Translations under genes and position numbers: made by a program
Shown: in pieces, positions 46,860-58,125 of the stretch
Numbering within the stretch: position 1 is the stretch's first letter
Layout: the number at the start of each line of letters is the position of its first letter
The notes under the pieces: generated by a model
Told to the model about the DNA's origin: nothing
Databases searched by the model: none
The model's input: only the letters and a program-made list of their open reading frames with translations
DNA from: Thinopyrum elongatum
Taxonomy: Eukaryota; Streptophyta; Magnoliopsida; Poales; Poaceae
Assembly (NCBI GenBank): GCA_011799875.1
Contig: CM022302.1
Span: forward strand, 100,814,237-100,878,236
Direction of reading: 5' to 3'
DNA length: 64,000 nucleotides

Positions 46860-47333
46860 TGTCGGTGTCAAAACCAACAGATCTCGGGTAAGGGGTCCCA
46901 AGCTGCGTGTCTAGGGATCGATGGTAACAAAAGACAGTTGGGACACGATGTTTACCCAGGTTCGGGCCCTCTTAAAGGAGGTAAAACCCTACGTCCTGCT
47001 TAATTGTATTCAAAGAGTATAGGGGTTACAAGAGCTGATCTACCTCGAGATCATAATGGCTAAACCCTAACTGTCTAGCCTATGATTATTCTGATAGCCT
47101 CTACGGACTAACCCCTCTAGTTTATATACACACCGGAGGGGCCTAGGGTTGTACAGAGTCGGCTTGCAGAGGAAGGAAACATTACACCCGGACACCAAAC
47201 TTGCCGTTCTACGCACATAGGAGTCATATCCGGACACGGGGGATAATCCTCTGCTTTGTCTTCACAGCCCATCAGTCCAGCCCATATCAAATAGGCCGGT
47301 CACCCGAGGACCCCCTAATCCAGGACTCCCTCA
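46860..47333 (-). repeat. Gypsy-C 5' LTR
   Basis: Same length and ends as the partner LTR, about 28 substitutions and no net length change. It is followed inward by the primer-binding site. Confidence 0.92.
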
Positions 47334-47793
47334 CCCGCACGATTGAACTTAGTACCGACGAATTCTGCGACGTGGAGTCCATGTTTTCTCCGCCGCCATG
47401 TCCGGCCCATTCTCCGCCGCCATGTCAGGCCCCTTCTCCGCCGCCATGTCCGGCCCCTTCTCCGCCGCCATGTCCGGCCTCTTCCCTGCCGCCATGTCCG
47501 GCCCCTTCTCCGCCACCATTATCGATCATCTCTTCGTCTTGCCCCGTGTCGTCATTGCCTGCCCCGTCGGCGTCCTCAAGATCATCATCCTCATCTTCAA
47601 TTATCCACCGAGTATAGCCATCCATGAAACCAGTCATGAGCAGGTGCGCCATCACATCATAGGGGTCGAGCCAAACTCCTCCTTTGCATCTTCGACACGG
47701 ACATAAAACCTCTGTCAGGTTATTTTCTTTCATGTCCTGCACCGCCGGCCGCAACCTCCTGTCCACCATCGTTCCACTGACCATCATGAATGC

Positions 47794-48499
47794 CTGCATG
47801 GTAATAATAAACAAATTGATTATAAAAATGCATGCATGCATCACAGTCATACTAAAATTTGGCATGACCTTCCCTAAAAATAGGACATATAGAGTTTGCC
47901 CGGAATTCGCCGAAACGGAAATAAATCGACATTTCGGCAAAACATAGGCAACTCACAAGCACAATTCGGCGGCAACTCATGCCACACACACAATTTCCAT
48001 CATATCGCCCGATTATGTCATATCGCACACATACACATATTTCCATTCTTGCAAAAGCATAATTTTTTAATCACCTATCTTGAGATCGAGCACGGTGATG
48101 ATGATGTTGTCGATAGGTGTCGCTAGACACAACTATGGAATAATGATCAAAAGTGGACAAAGCTCTTCTTGACAAGGCTATAGATCTAGTTAGGGAGGTA
48201 CATAGGTCACTTCACTAAATGCTAGCTAGATCTACCTAGCTAGCTAGTTTGGGAGGAGACAAGTTCAACTAGTGGAGGGGGAAGGAAAAAGAGAAAGGAG
48301 ATGCATTAATGGAGGTGGTGTAGTTAGCTAGGAGTAATAAAGAGAGAGAAAGATAGGTAGAAGAAGGAGAGTAATGGGGGGGGGAGAAGTAGTGAGGAAG
48401 AAGCAAAGTGAGGGAGAGAGGAGGTGGGAGCTAGGGGAAAGTGAAGGAAGACAGGATGGGGGAGGGGGGAGGGGGAGGAAAAAGGTGGTATGGCTGCGG
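47794..48499 (-). other. TNP2 5' region: intron and GA-rich leader/promoter
   Basis: From the acceptor at 47794 the sequence runs through an AT-rich intron (related to 29720-29815), a probable donor near 48072-48080 (GATAG/GTGATT on the minus strand) and a strongly purine-rich block (48240-48490) with a run of G's. In the leftward sense the latter is a pyrimidine-rich 5' UTR or promoter next to the subterminal repeats. The exact first exon is uncertain. Confidence 0.5.
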
Positions 48500-48877
48500 T
48501 TTAGCAGTAGCGCTTGGCGTAAAACGCGCTGCTGCTAACATGATAGCAGAAGCGTGCTTCTGGCAGGGGCGCAACTGCTAAGCGGGGCCCGCCATGTGGC
48601 CAGGTTCAAAATTAGCCGTAGTGACCTGCAAAAAAAGGGTGCTACTACTATTACATTAGCAGTAGCACGGTTAACGTGGGCGCGCTACTGCTAAACCTAG
48701 CATGGCGGAAATGGTCGCTTAATTTTAGAAGTAGTGTGGTTCTACCAAGCCGCGCTACTGCTAAGATGGTATCAGTAGCGCCTGTTTATTGCACACGCTA
48801 CTGCTAATTAGCAGTAGTGCCCCTCCTTGACCAGCGCTACTACTAAGTTTCTATGTATAAGGTTTTCCCTAGTAGTG
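48500..48877. repeat. CACTA-2 right terminus and subterminal repeats
   Basis: About ten TAGCAGTAGCG / CGCGCTACTGCTAA units in both orientations, several forming paired hairpins, ending with TTTTCCCTAGTAGTG at 48877. TGG follows as target duplication. Confidence 0.87.
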
Positions 48878-48880
48878 TGG

Positions 48881-49743
48881 AGGGGATTGCAATGTTGGAG
48901 TGGCCCACTCAACTTGGCCAGCAGCTTGGGCTATGGTTATTGCTTGTGGGCACCGCGGCGGATCCGCCCGTTGCGATCCTCCCGCTTCAGCAAAACCGAT
49001 CAAACTTAGTGGCTCTCCACTCATCTATTTGATCGGCCGCTGGCGGGAATCTCAGCAGGAGTTGGGCTCATGCCATGGCTTCTGAAGCAGTGCTTGGCAT
49101 AGACAACGACGTAGACCGCGACATCGCTCGGCTCCTGCCAGTACCAGTAGCGGCGGCGCCATGCTCTCGTCGCCGTGAGCCAGCCACCACGGTGGTACGG
49201 TGGCGAGAAGGGTGCGCCTGGGGATTGACGAACCCGTTCGGTGCTTCGTCTTGGTTACCCCGCCCCGAGGGAGGCGCCTGCCCCGCCATTCCGCTCGTTG
49301 CAGGGACAGCCAGGCCGGCCGTGGTTCACACCAGAGCGAGCATTGTTGTTGTGGATGCGTCCTTTGGCACGGTGGGGAGGTGGAGACTGAACGACCTCCC
49401 CACCTGTGCGTTGTGGAGCATGGCCATCGCAATGCTATTGATGCCGCCCTCCTCCAGTATTTTCTACTCCCGCCTCGGCCGCGGGGGGAACGGCAATGGC
49501 ACCGCCTACGCCGGTCACGTTCTCCGCGGCGTCCGCATCCCCCGACGCCGCTGCAGCCACCACAGTATCGGTGGCTGCATGCGAGGGGGCCTTCGAGGTG
49601 GAAGGATGAGCAATTGCACCGGACTTCTTCTTGGGCGCCATGGATGATGAAGCTAACGATGAAGAAGACAATGATGAAGACTGACGCGCTGTTCACGACC
49701 TCGGGTTCGCGCAAGCGCTGCCCCCTACCTAGCACGCCAAAGA
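48881..49743 (-). pseudogene. Gypsy-A leader and gag N-terminal part
   Basis: Read leftward from the LTR there is a primer-binding-site-like TGGCGTGCTAGGTAGGGGG (about 49739-49721), a leader and a gag start M-A-P-K-K-K at about 49640. The frame is soon broken, with Ala/Gly- and Arg/Pro-rich pieces in two phases as far as CACTA-2. The rest of gag continues at 24791. Both strands are GC-rich and open by chance here; the plus-strand frames are shadows. Confidence 0.7.
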
Positions 49744-50645
49744 TGTCATGGAAGAACACGGCCACCTATGGGGCCATAGGCCCCTTTCTGGTTCGGCAGG
49801 GGGGAGGTCGCATCACACAAAGAGCGAAGGCCATGGGATAGCACAGCAGTGATGACGCTGGTGGTATTTACCCAGGTTCGTGCCGCTGAGAAGCATAAAA
49901 CCCTACTCCTGCTTTGGTGGATTGATGGAAGGACCGTGAACAACGCGCGGCGCTTAAGCCCGGCAAGGTCGCCTTGGGGAGAGCAGCTACGCGTGTATGA
50001 GTACACCAGGGTCCGAATCATTTCTAAGGTTGCCACGGTCCTCCTTTTATAGGCTAAGGGGTTACCACAATGGCAAAATGGTCATTATCCAGTGATTAGA
50101 TAGCTAACAGTGCTATCATACCTAACTCTGGCAGTTAGGACAAAGTGTATTAAATGCACTGCCATGCGTCGCGCTGTGATTAGATAGTCACCTTCCACCT
50201 GTCTGCTTGACACGCCTCTGGACGGGTGTCATATAGAGGTGATCTTCCTCCTAAATGGCTGCCACGTGCCAAATGACAGCCACATAGCTTTCTGGGGGCT
50301 TGACACCGCACCGATGGATGACTTGTGTAGCGATGCGGTGGAGCGGTGGAGTCTTGGCTGGGATGCAGGTCGCCAGCGGCTCCGACAAGCCTGCCAGGGA
50401 AGTCTTGGGACTTGTCTTCGGGATGTCCTCGACCTGACTAGGCGCGCCTGACCGCTAAGGGAGGCTTTTGCTTAGTGATATCTCGTATTCTTGGCTTGTC
50501 TTGGTCATCTTGATCCACCCCCTGATTCCTCAAAGGACTATCTCTTTGGCTTGGTTTTGTCTTGAATGCTCGGTGCTGTTTACTTCCTTGCTGCCGTGCC
50601 TGTGTGTAGTTCGAGAAACACACGCGAAGGTTTGTTGCACCGACA
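49744..50645 (-). repeat. Gypsy-A 5' LTR (902 bp)
   Basis: TGTCATGG start and CACCGACA end, inverted TGTC/GACA, with the primer-binding site directly inside. Minus-strand TATA CCTATAAAAGG at 50052-50043; the block shared with Gypsy-B, Gypsy-C and the LARD lies at 49866-49915. The partner LTR lies left of the window. The element borders the satellite array. Confidence 0.8.
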
Positions 50646-53446
50646 CCCCCTCCCCCATCCCGGCGAGGCCGAGCCAGGAATGAGCCGTAGCAGGCGATGA
50701 CACGGCGTGCCGCGGTGTCGCATGCGGAGGCGAGTCCGTAACATGACTTGCCCCATTATCTATCTTTTAGGGGAAAAACCAACACCGCATCGGGGGCATA
50801 GTTGTACTGACACATTTTCCTTGTATGTACTTTGCCCCATAATCTATCTTTTAGGGTTTAGAGTGCGTGGGGGGGGGAACAGAATAACCGCACTGCGCCT
50901 GTCAAACGAGCACACTGCCGCATTAGCGCGAGACCGAGCCGGAGGGGGAGGGGGGAAGGGACCCCCTCCCCCATCCGGGCGAGGCCGAGCAAGGAACGAG
51001 CCGTAGCAAGCGACGACGCGGCGTGCCACGGTGTCACATCCGGAGGTGAGTACGTAACATGACTTGCCCTATTATCTATCTTTTAGGGGAAAAACCAGCA
51101 CCGCACCGAGGGGCATAGTTGTACTGACACATCTTCCTTGTATGGACTTTGCCCCATGATCTATCTTTTAAGGTTTAGGGTGCGTGGGGGGGGGGGAAGA
51201 ATAACCGCACTACGCCTGTCAAACGAGCGCACTGCCGCGTTAGCGCGAGGCCGAGACGGGGGGACGGGGTTCGGGACCCCCACCCTCCCCCATCCCAGCG
51301 AGGCCGAGCGAGGAACGAGCCGTAGTAGGCGACGACACGGCGTGCCACGGTGTCACATGCGGAGGCGAGTCCGTAACATGACTTGCCCCATTATCTATCT
51401 TTTAGGGGGGTTTAGGGTGCGTGGGGGGAGGGCAGAATAACTGCACTGCGCCTGTCAAACGAGCGCACTGCCCCGTTAGTGTGAGGCCGAGCCGAGGGGA
51501 GGGGGGAGGGACCCCCTCCCCCATCCCGGCGAGGCCGAGCCAGGAACGAGCCGAAGCAGGCGACGACGGGGTGTGCCGCGGCGTCGCATGTGGAGGCAAG
51601 TCCGTAACATGACTTGCCCCATCATCTATCTTTTAGGAAAAAAACCAGCACCGCACCGAGGGGCATAGTTATACTGACACATCTTCCTTGTATGTACTTT
51701 GCCCCATGACCTATCTTTTAGGGTTTAGGGTGCGTGGGGGGGACGGACTAACCGCACTACACCTGTCAAACGAGCACACTACCGCGTTAGCGCGAGGCCG
51801 AGCCAGGTGGAGGGGGTTGGGACCCCTCCTGCCCCATCCCGGTGACGCCGAGCCAGGAATGAGCCATAGGAGGCGACGAAGCGGCATGCCGCGGCGTCGC
51901 ATGCGGAGGCGAGTCCGTAACATGACTTGCCCCATTATCTATCTTTTAGGGGAAAAACCAGCACCGCAACAAGGGGCATAGTTGTACTGACACATCTTCC
52001 TTGTATGTACTTTGCCCCATGATCTATCTTTTAGGGGAAAAACAGGACCGCACCGAGGGGCATAGTCGTACTGACACATCTTTTTTTGCTTTTTTTGTAT
52101 GAATTGATTAACAGCGTCGTCGATAAAATAGCGGCACAGCACCGAGTGGCATAGTTGTACTGACACTTCCCTTGTATGGACTGCCCCATGATCTATCTTT
52201 TAAGGTTAGGGTGCGTGGGGGGGGGGGGGGAAGAATAACCGCACTACGCTGTCAAACGAGCGCACTGCCGCGTTAGCGCGAGGCCGAGACGGGGGACGGG
52301 GTGGGACCCCCCACCTCCCCATCCCAGCGAGGCCGAGCAGGAACGAGCGTAGCAGGCGAAGACACGGCGGTGCCACGGCGTCGCATGCGGAGGCGAGTCC
52401 GTAACATGACTTGCCCCATTCTATCTTTTAGGGGGGTTAGGGTGCATGGGGGGGGGGCAGAATAACTGCAACTGCGCCTGTCAAACGAGCGCACTGCCCC
52501 GTTGTGTGAGGCGAGCCGAGGGGAGGGGGAGGGACCCCTCCCCCATCCCGGCGAGGCCGAGCCAGGAACGAGCCGAAGCAGGCGACGACGCGGTGCGCCG
52601 CGGCGTCGCATGTGGAGGCAAGTCCGTAACATGACTTGCCCCATCATCTATCTTTTAGGGAAAAAACCAGCACCGCACCGAGGGGCATAGTTGTACTGAC
52701 ACATCTTCCTTGTATGTACTTTTCCCCATGACCTATGTTTTAGGGTTTAGGGTGCGTGGGGTGGACGGACTAACCGCACTGCACCTGTCAAACGAGCACA
52801 CTACCGCGTTAGCGCGAGGCCGAGCCGGGTGGAGGGGGTTGGGACCCCTCCTGCCCCATCCCGGTGACGCCGAGCCAGGAATGAGCCATAGGAGGCGAAG
52901 AAGCAGCATGCCGCGGCGTCGCATGCGGAGGCGAGTCCGTAACATGACTTGCCCCATTATCTATCTTTTAGGGGAAAAACCAGCACCGCAACAAGGGGCA
53001 TAATTGTACTGACACATCTTCCTTGTATGTACTTTTCCCCATGATCTATCTTTTAGGGGAAAAACAGGACCGCACCGAGGGGCATAGTCGTACTGACACA
53101 TCTTTTTTGCTTTTTTTGTATGAATTGATTAACAGCGTCGTCGATAAAATAGCGGCACAGCACCGAGTGGCATAGTTGTACTGACACATCTTCCTTGTAT
53201 GGACTTTGCCCCATGATCTATCTTTTATGGTTTATGGTGCGTGGGGGGGGGGAAGAATAACCGCACTACGCCTGTCAAACAAGCGCACTGCCGCGTTAGC
53301 GCGAGGCCGAGACGGGGGGACGGGGTTCGGGACCCCCACCCTCCCCCATCCTGGCGAGACCGAGCCATGAACGAGCCGTAGCAGGCGACGACATGGCGTG
53401 CCACGGCGTCGCATGCGGAGGCGAGTCCGTAACATGACTTGCCCCA

Positions 53447-54531
53447 GTTAAAGTTTAATGCGGAGGAGACGGCTCGGGGGAAGACGACGCGCCGCACAGC
53501 CACTGTGACCACGAGCAGAACAGGGCGGCGATGACGCAGCGGCCGGCGAGGGCTTCTCTGGCACAGGCGAGGGTTCCAGAGGGGCTACGCGTCCGGGGGA
53601 GCTAGTCGGCACGAATGGACACGCTGTACTGGTGAGACGTCGGATCAACATGACCCGAGCCTGGGCCAGCCACAGAGCGTGGCGACAGCATGCCAACCCC
53701 GTGCTCACCACGCTATCGTGTCCTGCGGCCACATTGACCTGGCCCAAGTTGTCTGGGGCGTCGTCCCTCGAAGCCTCCACTTCACCTGTGCACTTGTTTT
53801 GGCAAGAAGGGTCTGAGCTGAGAGGTTGAATCATAACGTTTCTGACAGAAACATGGAGGGGCTTCTGGAGCTTAGGAGAAGATGAGGGGGAGCTAATGAG
53901 CTTGTCTGGTGTGATTCTGGTTGAATGAACGACCAGCTGACAAGTTTGAGCTCATTTGGTTGAAGTTTGAGGGTAGCTTATGTGAAATGCACAAAACTGG
54001 CCTGATCTGCAAATGGAAGTACTGATCAAAAGATAATTCTTGGAGAGCTGAAAATTTGTGGAGAGTGCTCATTTGGTGTTGTCTCATTGCTGTAAAAATT
54101 TGGTAGCAATTGGACAAACCAAAAATGCACTTCCTTCACAATGGCTGGTTCTGGACAGAGAGGAAAATGGATTTTTAAGCAAAATATTTGAACATGACCA
54201 AGGAATGTTTGAAGATTTAGGGGAGATATGGTCCAAGGAATTTTTAGGAATTAATTGAGAAGTTTAGGAGCATCAAAACTATAGGTTGCTTCACAACCTA
54301 TGCCAATGCCTAATTTCCCATTTAAAAGAAAAGAGCTTTTGAAATGATTTGAATGGAAATTTGAGTACTTGAGGTTCCTGGCAGAACATTAGCAAGATGA
54401 TGAGGCTAGCAACCATGGCAAAGATTCAAAAATGACCAAGTCCAAGTGAAAGAATTTGAAATCCATTCAAATTCAAATAAAGTAAGTCAAATTTTGAAAA
54501 GAAAAAGTTGGCAAAAATCAGGGGTGTAACA
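53447..54531 (-). mobile_element. LTR fragment (1,085 bp) in the satellite
   Basis: It matches 57030-58125 of the solo LTR, ends ...GGGGTGTAACA at 54531 and starts abruptly at GTTAAAGTTTAATGCGG where the LTR is cut in mid-body. About 20 bp of satellite are missing at the left junction and no target duplication is seen, so the left 2.1 kb of the LTR was deleted together with some satellite. Compared with the solo LTR it lacks many single bases. Confidence 0.82.
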
Positions 54532-54882
54532 GGTTTAGGGTGCGTGGGGGGGGGGCGCAGAATAACTGCACTGCGCCTGTCAAACGAGCGCACTGCCACG
54601 TTAGTGTGAGGCCGAGCCGGGGGGAGGGGGGAGGGACCCCCTCCGCCATCCCGGTGAGGCCGAGCCTGGAACAAGCCGAAGCAGGTGACGACGCGGTGTG
54701 CCGCGGCGTCGCATGCGGAGGAAAGTCCGTAACATGACTTGCCCCATCATCTATCTTTTAGGGAAGAAACCAGCACCGCACCGAGGGGCATAGTTGTACT
54801 GACACATCTTCCTTGTATGTACTTTGCCTCATGATCTATCTTTTAGGGTTTAGGGTGCGTGGGGGGACGGACTAACCGCACT

Positions 54883-57800
54883 TGTGGCACCCCGGCTCAT
54901 AGAACCGGAATGCCAGTGTTCCTAGCCCAGAGACCATTGTCTTCTGGAAACACTCAACATCTTGGCAACAGAAACATAGTTGACTTTTATTGATAATAAA
55001 GAGTACAAGCTTACAAGATCCTCGAGGCCAGAGCACAACAAGTGCTATACAGTATGTACATTATTTATCAAACATGATGGGCCTCGGCATAACTTAGCGA
55101 TACTACAGCGGAAAGCTAAAGCGTAGCGGAATATGGCAGCAACTCCATCCACAGGGACACTGCTGTGGACACATCCTAGGCATTATAACACGAACCTCCA
55201 AGACCTGCGTCTTAGTCTTCTCCTGCATCTGGCATGATACGCCAGGTGAGTACTTTGAATGTACTCGCAAGCACATGACAACCAAATAATGCAGCAAGTA
55301 ATAGCATGGCAATAAACATGTTGAGTCTTAAATGCTGAGATCACGGTCATCAACTTACTCATATCCGGGTTGCTTCACAACCCACGGAGTACTCCACCTC
55401 ACTGAGTACTTCCGCACATAAGACAAGTTCTTTCATCAGTATCATTATTACGGTTGATCTCCTACAGAGGTCTGGACGGGCTGTCCAATTCCGTGGACAC
55501 GGCTATTCGAATAGATTTAACACTCTGCAGAGGTTGTACACTTTACCCACACCACGGAACTCATGGCCTCATGCTCCCATTCGGGTGGACCAACGACATT
55601 CCGACGAAACCTGTCTGACCCTTGACTCTTCCATCGTACCACCGGCCATCACACTCCTTCTTGGAGTCAAGCCCTGGGTGGCCCCGTGTCCTCAAGACAC
55701 CTGCCACCGTCGTGGCCAAACTAACTGTCCCAAACGGGGACGCCGGCAAATAACTCAACTGGGCTCACAGAGTTATCATCGTCTACCTGATCAGGGTAGC
55801 ACGCACGCATAACCCTCCCTCTTTGGAGGTACCGGTGAAAGAGCACGCAGCCAGCCCAAGTCAAGGCCGTCCCATACCGGCAAATGTGGTTGCACGTTTT
55901 AACCCGGACAGGTGACTCTCGATCAACCAACTAAGTTTCGTTAAACATTCAGCAGGTTATCAACTCATGTTATCTTAGTTGATCATCTTAGTCATCTATT
56001 AATTTACTTGGAATTATTTGGGGTTAAATTTAATATGCAAAATGCATATGAAAATGCAATGCTATGACATGCTTCAAAACATGGTTATCCTGGCTTGCCT
56101 TGGTCTGCTGAGTTGTTCAAAAACTCTGGTTCTTCAACTCCAAGGTTTTCACCTTCTGAAAATAATCAAAAACAGCAAAGAAAAACATCAAGCAACACTG
56201 TTTAATGTTCCAGAAATTCTATGAGTAAAATAAAAATGTGAAACTTGGTGGAAAAATAGAGCATTGAGGTGTGGACCCAATGCAAAAAGAATCATTTGAA
56301 TTGGACCTTTCTGTTAAAAGTTATTAACAGTCAAAGGTCTCTGTTTAAATTAAATTAACTAAAAGCAAATTTAAAAAAAACAGAACTGATTAACTGGGCC
56401 GGCCCAAACCGACAGCGCACCGGCCCAGGCCTACTTACCCCTTCGTTCAAACGAACAGAGGAGGAAGAAGGGCTGAGGAGGGAGCGGCACTCCGGCGAGC
56501 AGCGCCGGCGATCTGGTCGGCGGGAGGGGCTGGCGATGGGCAGGATGGAGGGAGCTCGGAGAGGCGGTTCGCCTCGTACCCGTGGCGTGGCCGGGGATGC
56601 AGCGACGCCGTCGCCCCCTTCTTCTCCGGCGGCCGGCACTTTCGGGCGTCAGCGAACTAGTCTATTCCGGCGAGGATTGGTCACGGCGATGGGTCGGGGA
56701 TCTTCACGGGACCTCACTGAGTTCACTGGTGGTCGTGGTTGAGGGGGAGGTGGATCAGAGAGGGTAGGAGGAAGAGAGGGCGGGCGGCGGAGCTCTGGTC
56801 GAGCTCGAGGCCAGGGGCCTCTATGCTTCGATTGGGGCTGCCAGGAGAAGCTTGGGTGGAGGAGGAGAGGGGTGAGGAGCTCTGGGAGGCTGGGGAGGGG
56901 CTTTTATAGGCGGGGGAAGCCGAGCGGCGATCTCTCCCGAACAATGGCGATGCGGGCCCTGGCGACGGCGCTCGTACGCCTTGCTGGCTGGACGCGAGCG
57001 GCGATGAGACCGGAGAGGCCAGGGCGGAGTTAATGCGGAGGAGACGGCTCGGGGGAAGACGACGCGCCGCACAGCCACTGTGCCACCACGAGCAGAACAG
57101 GGCGGCGATGACGCAGCGGCCGGCGAGGGCTTCTCTGGCACAGGCGAGGGTTCCAGAGGGGCTACGCGTCCACGGGGGAGCTAGTCGGCACGAATGGACA
57201 CCGCTGTACTGCGTGAGACGTCGGATCCAACATGACCCGAGCCTGGGCACGCCACAGAGCGTGGCGACAGCATGCCAACCCCGTGCTCACCACGCTAGCT
57301 CGTGTCCTGCGGCCACATTGACCTGGCCCAAGTTGTCTGGTGCGTCGTCCCTCGAAGCCTCACTTCACCTGTGCACTTGTTTTGGCAAGAAGTGGTCTGA
57401 GCTGAGAGGTTGAATCATCAACAGTTTCTGACAGAAACATGGAGGGGCTTCTGGAGCTTAGGAGAAGATGAGGGGGAGCTAATGAGCTTGTCTGGTGTGA
57501 TTCTGGTTGAATGAACGACAAGCTGACCAAGTTTGAGCTCATTTGGTTGAAGTTTGAGGGTAGCTTATGTGAAATGCACAAAACTGGCCTGAATCTGCAA
57601 ATGGAAGTACTGATCAAAAGATAATTCTTGGAGAGCTGAAAATTTGTGGAGAGTGCTCATTTGGTGTTGTCTCATTGCTGTAAAAATTTGGTAGCAATTG
57701 GACAAACCAAAAATGCACTTCCTTCACAATGGCTGGTTCTGGACAGAGAGGAAAATGGATTTTTAAGCAAAATATTTGAACATGACCAAGGAATGTTTTT

Positions 57801-58125
57801 GAAGATTTAGGGGAGATATGGTCCAAGGAATTTTTAGGAATTAATTGAGAAGTTTAGGAGCATCAAAACTATAGGTTGCTTCACAACCTATGCCAATGCC
57901 CTAATTTCCCATTTAAAAGAAAAGAGCTTTTGAAAATGATTTGAATGGAAATTTGAGTACTTGAGGTTCCTGGCAGAACATTAGCAAGATGATGAGGCTA
58001 GCAACCACTTGGCAAAGATTCAAAAATGACCAAGTCCAAGTGAAAGAATTTGAAATCCATTCAAATTCAAATAAAGTCAAGTCAAATTTTGAAAAGAAAA
58101 AGTTGGCAAAAATCAGGGTGTCACA
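54883..58125 (-). mobile_element. Solo LTR (3.2 kb), TSD GCACT
   Basis: The ends are TGTGGCACCC and GGGTGTCACA, nearly perfect inverted termini. The perfect 5-bp duplication GCACT flanks it (54878-54882, 58126-58130). No gag-pol, PBS or second LTR is present, so recombination between two LTRs is inferred. Direction is leftward: a minus-strand TATA TATAAAAG at 56908-56901 is followed by AATAAA-type signals on the minus strand near 54990. Parts are GC-rich with long chance frames (56355-57413) that are not genes. Confidence 0.85.
56901..56908 (-). promoter_or_regulatory. TATA box in the solo LTR
   Basis: CCTATAAAAGCCCC on the minus strand, roughly 1.2 kb from the LTR's 5' end at 58125, followed downstream by GC-rich sequence. 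Confidence 0.6.

Larger units (their letters stand above)
38100..47333 (-). mobile_element. Gypsy-C: LTR element with gag-protease, no RT/integrase, and an opposite-strand gene
   Basis: LTRs of 474 bp each (38100-38573, 46860-47333). TSD CCCGC on the right (47334-47338) and CCTGC on the left (38095-38099), one mismatch. The primer-binding site TTGGTGCTTTCATTGAGAG is on the minus strand at 46859-46841 and a polypurine-like tract adjoins the left LTR, so the element reads leftward. It has a gag region and a retropepsin-like region on the minus strand. No YVDD-type RT motif, RNase H or integrase is visible. The left half instead carries a plus-strand gene with a Transposase_28-like domain. By eye the LTRs differ at about 28 sites (about 6%), so it is older than the LARD at 17609. 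Confidence 0.92.
35185..47793 (-). pseudogene. CACTA-2 TNP2 transposase, split by Gypsy-C, with stop and frameshift
   Basis: The coding parts are 47793-47339 (N-terminal exon after an acceptor ATGCAG/GC) and 38094-35185. The first holds the Transposase-associated domain (C-P-C-R-R-C-K-G-G and a D-P-Y-D-V-M-A-H-L stretch), then a Gly/Glu/His repeat tail. The second holds the TNP2/Transposase_21 core (C-T-D-G-M-N-P-F-G and G-P-K-Q-P-G-N), DUF4218 (F-S-G-M-K-S-H-D-C-H) and DUF4216 near the end. TNP2 cuts and joins transposon ends. Gypsy-C inserted inside the frame; removing it and one TSD restores a continuous phase. Two further lesions occur near the catalytic region: a TAG right after G-M-N-P-F-G-N (about 37430) and a one-base loss near 37375. 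The stop codon is at 35187-35185. Confidence 0.88.
24792..48877 (-). mobile_element. CACTA-2 transposon, complete boundaries, TSD TGG
   Basis: The left end reads CACTACTAGAGAAAAGCCT and the right end, inverted, reads CACTACTAGGGAAAACCT. Both are flanked by TGG (24789-24791 and 48878-48880), the 3-bp duplication expected for CACTA elements. Genes run leftwards: TNP2 transposase near the right end, then a second gene with a Ulp1-like C-terminus. Without Gypsy-B and Gypsy-C the element is about 11 kb, a usual size. Subterminal repeats around the 13-mer AGCGCTACTGCTA occur at both ends and unexpectedly also in the middle. Both genes carry stops and frameshifts, so this copy could move only with help. 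Confidence 0.92.

Noticed and set aside
47201..47706. Plus-strand frames rich in Pro and Ala
   Set aside because: They are the antisense of the Gly/Glu/His repeat in the TNP2 N-terminal exon and of the LTR.
49052..49841. Plus-strand frames of about 200 codons
   Set aside because: GC-rich shadow frames opposite the Gypsy-A gag start; no recognisable protein.
56355..57413. Overlapping frames in the solo LTR
   Set aside because: GC-rich LTR body with TATA box and inverted termini; frames differ between the two LTR copies because of small indels.
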